Shown piece by piece: positions 61,716-64,000 of a DNA stretch of 64,000 nucleotides. How positions within the stretch are numbered: position 1 is the first letter of the stretch; each line of letters opens with the position of its first letter. This stretch comes from Pseudomonas sp. Bout1 (lineage in GTDB: Bacteria; Pseudomonadota; Gammaproteobacteria; Pseudomonadales; Pseudomonadaceae): positions 1,565,001 to 1,629,000 of the forward strand of contig NZ_JAVIWK010000001.1 in assembly GCF_034314165.1 (NCBI RefSeq), written 5' to 3'. A program made the position numbers and the translations under genes. The notes beneath the pieces were generated by a model. That model was not told the DNA's origin. It did not search any database and saw nothing but the letters and a program-made list of their open reading frames with translations.

Positions 61716-64000
61716 TTATTGCAAATCACGCTCCAGCACGACCACCCGTTGGCCTGCGCCAATGCCGCTGCCCGGTTGCACCGGGATTTCCCGCACGGTG
61801 CCGGCGAACGGTGCGAGTACCGGGATTTCCATTTTCATCGACTCCAGGATCACCAGCACATCACCCGCAGCAACGCGTTCGCCAGCGCGCACCTGCACTT
61901 GCCAGAGATTGCCGGCGATGTGGCTGTCGATGCTGTATTCATTGGCTTGCAAAGGCGTGTCTTCGCCCAAGGGCGCCGCAAGTTCCTCGCTGTCGAAATG
62001 CGCCTGGCCGCTGGCGATCCAGCGTTCGCGTTCGGCGTTGAATGCGCGTTGCTGTTGCCCGCGAAACGCGCCAATGCTCTCGGCTTCGCGGGTGAGAAAG
62101 GCCTGGTAATCCGTCAGATTCAACTGGCTGTGTTCAATGTTCAGTTCAAACCGCCCAAGGGGGAAGTCCCGGCGAATCTGCACCAGCTCATCGGCGCTCA
62201 CCGGGTAAAAGCGGATCTGGTCGAAGAAGCGCAGCAACCACGGTTTGCCGTCGAATGCCGCCACCTCTCGGTAGCGGTTCCACATCTGCAAGGTGCGCCC
62301 GACAAACTGATAACCACCGGGGCCTTCCATGCCGTAGACGCACAGGTAGGCGCCGCCGATGCCCACGGAGTTTTCCGCGGTCCAGGTGCGTGCCGGGTTG
62401 TACTTGGTGGTGACCAGGCGGTGGCGCGGGTCGAGCGGCGTGGCTACAGGCGCGCCGAGGTAGACGTCGCCCAGGCCCATCACCAGATAGCTGGCATCGA
62501 ACACGGTGTGGCGCACTTCGTCGAGGTTGGCCAGGTCGTTGATGCGGCGGATGAACTCCAGGTTGCTCGGGCACCAGGGTGCGTCCTTGCGCACGGTGGT
62601 CATGTATTTTTCGATGGCCAGTTGGCAGGCCGGGTCGTCCCAGGACAGTGGCAGGTGGACGATGCGCGAAGGCACTTGCAGGTTTTGGCTGGCGCAGACG
62701 GCGTGCCATTCGGTGGTGATCAACGCCAGGAGGTCGGCGAGGGGCAGTTGTTCGGGTTGGTAGTGGATTTGCAGGGAGCGGATGCCGGGTGTCAGGTCGA
62801 TGACGCCGTGCAGGGCTCGGGCGTCGAAGGCTTGCATCAGGGCATGGGCGCGAAAACGCAGCACCAGGTCGAGTTGCGGGGCGCCGATTTCCAGGAGCAG
62901 GTGAGTGTCGCCGGCCAGGCGGGCGACGAGGCGGGTGTCCTGTGTGCCGATATCCAGGACCACAGGTGAACTGTAGGAGCCCGGCTTGCCGGCGATGGTA
63001 TCAATGCGGTGTTCCGGATGTACCGAGGTGCCTGAATCGCGAGCAAGCTTGCTCCTACAGTGATCCCATTTCAGGGCGAGGTCACGGGCGGTGGGTAGAT
63101 CGACGGGAGTGAACTGGATTTTGTCGCCCGCCTTGAGCTGGCCCAACTGCCACAAGTCCGCCTCGATCACCGTCACCGGGCACACAAACCCACCCAGGCT
63201 CGGGCCGTCGGGGCCGAGGATCACCGGCATGTCCCCGGTAAAATCCACCGCACCAATCGCATACGGATTGTCGTGGATGTTGGACGGATGCAACCCTGCC
63301 TCACCACCGTCCGTACGCGCCCACAATGGCTTCGGCCCGATCAGCCTCACACCGGTGCGGCTGGAATTGAAATGCACTTCCCACTGAGTGGCAAAGAACG
63401 TCTCGATGTACTCAGGCTTGAAGTATTGCGGCGCACCGTGGGGGCCATAGATCACCCGCAGTGTTCGCACCTCGGCAAGGGGCTCGGGTACCCGTTGTTG
63501 GCCCGCGCTAACGTCCGAAAGCGGCAGTAAATGCAACACATCCCCGGCCCGCAAAGCCCGCCCGCCATGCCCACCAAACTGTCCCAGGGTGAAGGTACTT
63601 TTGCTGCCCAGATAATCCGGAACCTGCAGCCCGCCACGCAGGCAAAGGTAGCTGCGGGCACCGGCCCCGGCGATGGTGCCAAGGTTCAAGGTAGCCCCCG
63701 CCGGAACCAGCAGCGCGGTGTTCATCGGCACCGCTTCATCATTCAACCGCAGCGCAATGTCTGCGCCGGTCACCGCCACTACCGCCGCACAGTTGAAGCG
63801 CAACAGCGGCCCGCTCATGGTGATTTCCAGCCCGGCAGTGCCTTCGGCATTCCCCAGCAGGCGATTGCCCAGGCGCAACGCGCGGCTGTCCATCGGCCCC
63901 GACGGCGGCACGCCCACGGCCCAGTAACCCAGGCGCCCGGGATAATCCTGAACACTGGTTTGCGTGCCGGCGCTCAGTACTTCAAATGTATCTGCGCGAT
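61716..64000 (-). CDS. uca: Urea carboxylase, C-terminal part (gene continues past the right edge)
   Basis: The frame is open to the window edge, so only about 760 C-terminal residues are visible. In order they contain the AHS2/KipA-like domain (VLSAGTQTSVQDYPGRLGYW, then GVPPSGPMDSRAL), an AHS1/KipI-like domain from about 62950 down (VVLDIGTQDTRLVARLAGDTHLLLEIGAPQLDLVLRF), and a C-terminal biotinyl domain with ILESMKMEIPV (biotin Lys). This is the carboxyltransferase plus carrier half of ATP-dependent urea carboxylase, which makes allophanate. The biotin carboxylase domain should lie to the right. Between AHS2 and AHS1 a REPIN adds about 29 residues in frame. No allophanate hydrolase gene follows. 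Confidence 0.85.
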   Translation of the reverse strand, partial: RADTFEVLSAGTQTSVQDYPGRLGYWAVGVPPSGPMDSRALRLGNRLLGNAEGTAGLEITMSGPLLRFNCAAVVAVTGADIALRLNDEAVPMNTALLVPAGATLNLGTIAGAGARSYLCLRGGLQVPDYLGSKSTFTLGQFGGHGGRALRAGDVLHLLPLSDVSAGQQRVPEPLAEVRTLRVIYGPHGAPQYFKPEYIETFFATQWEVHFNSSRTGVRLIGPKPLWARTDGGEAGLHPSNIHDNPYAIGAVDFTGDMPVILGPDGPSLGGFVCPVTVIEADLWQLGQLKAGDKIQFTPVDLPTARDLALKWDHCRSKLARDSGTSVHPEHRIDTIAGKPGSYSSPVVLDIGTQDTRLVARLAGDTHLLLEIGAPQLDLVLRFRAHALMQAFDARALHGVIDLTPGIRSLQIHYQPEQLPLADLLALITTEWHAVCASQNLQVPSRIVHLPLSWDDPACQLAIEKYMTTVRKDAPWCPSNLEFIRRINDLANLDEVRHTVFDASYLVMGLGDVYLGAPVATPLDPRHRLVTTKYNPARTWTAENSVGIGGAYLCVYGMEGPGGYQFVGRTLQMWNRYREVAAFDGKPWLLRFFDQIRFYPVSADELVQIRRDFPLGRFELNIEHSQLNLTDYQAFLTREAESIGAFRGQQQRAFNAERERWIASGQAHFDSEELAAPLGEDTPLQANEYSIDSHIAGNLWQVQVRAGERVAAGDVLVILESMKMEIPVLAPFAGTVREIPVQPGSGIGAGQRVVVLERDLQ
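62972..63059. repeat. REPIN inside the urea carboxylase reading frame
   Basis: TGTAGGAGCCCGGCTTGCCGG ... CGAGCAAGCTTGCTCCTACA (88 bp). It reads through on the minus strand without a stop, giving HCRSKLARDSGTSVHP and then IAGKPGSYSS in the protein, the same residues that other REPINs of the window give in shadow frames. Confidence 0.85.

Overview
The window looks like chromosome of a fluorescent Pseudomonas (P. fluorescens group). The support is high GC, an emhABC/ttgABC-type RND efflux operon with its TetR repressor, phaG, olsBA, a chromosomal fosA, an ECF-sigma/FecR/TonB receptor cascade, and many REP/REPIN palindromes of the kind typical of these genomes. I see no prophage, IS element, CRISPR array or rRNA. 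One tRNA-Gly(CCC) is present. Function calls rest on reading the proteins and on remembered family features; no database search was run.

Layout. 0.1-6.8 kb: emhABC efflux operon with divergent emhR. 7.0-9.7 kb: ArsR regulator, MFS exporter and old-yellow-enzyme reductase in one operon. 9.7-11.9 kb: ACP phosphodiesterase and the ornithine-lipid pair olsB-olsA. 12.0-12.8 kb: a 745-bp imperfect palindrome with a REPIN at its centre; a sister copy lies at 36.15-36.9 kb. 12.9-19.2 kb: serine hydrolase, a small secreted protein, then a catabolic set (M20 amidohydrolase, MHS-type importer, amidase, IclR regulator). 19.4-27 kb: YceI, ClsB, BglX, a LemA/TPM/TPM cluster and a methyltransferase. 27-33.6 kb: EamA transporter, DJ-1/PfpI protein, RHH protein, and a heme-type TonB receptor with its FecR-like and ECF sigma regulators behind a Fur box. 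33.8-36.1 kb: DapA-like lyase and class II aldolase, divergent from an XRE-cupin regulator with a clear TGACAC operator. 36.9-43.6 kb: a DUF4917/SIR2-like protein, Fe-alcohol dehydrogenase, an MFS pump next to an AT-rich alpha-oxoamine-synthase-like gene, an NAD(P)-binding protein and a LysR regulator. 43.8-47.4 kb: CaiB-type CoA-transferase, HMG-CoA-lyase-type enzyme and ACS-family MFS importer behind a near-ideal LysR box. 47.3-54.9 kb: YdcZ, LysR, FosA, DUF4142, iron-permease-like protein, Ogt, a small membrane protein, and LysR with two MFS genes. 54.87-56.24 kb: a seven-copy 197-bp tandem array that starts inside the last codons of the second MFS gene. 56.4-64 kb: GNAT, an Escherichia-type lysR/lysA divergent pair, tRNA-Gly, phaG, an RsuA-family pseudouridine synthase with a small CWC protein, and a urea carboxylase gene that runs off the right edge and carries a REPIN inside its reading frame.

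The least ordinary signals are in the repeats: the two giant palindromes with paired changes between their arms, the amplified array, and the in-frame REPIN in urea carboxylase. Among genes, the lone low-GC alpha-oxoamine-synthase homologue beside an exporter and the SIR2-like DUF4917 protein deserve the closest look.
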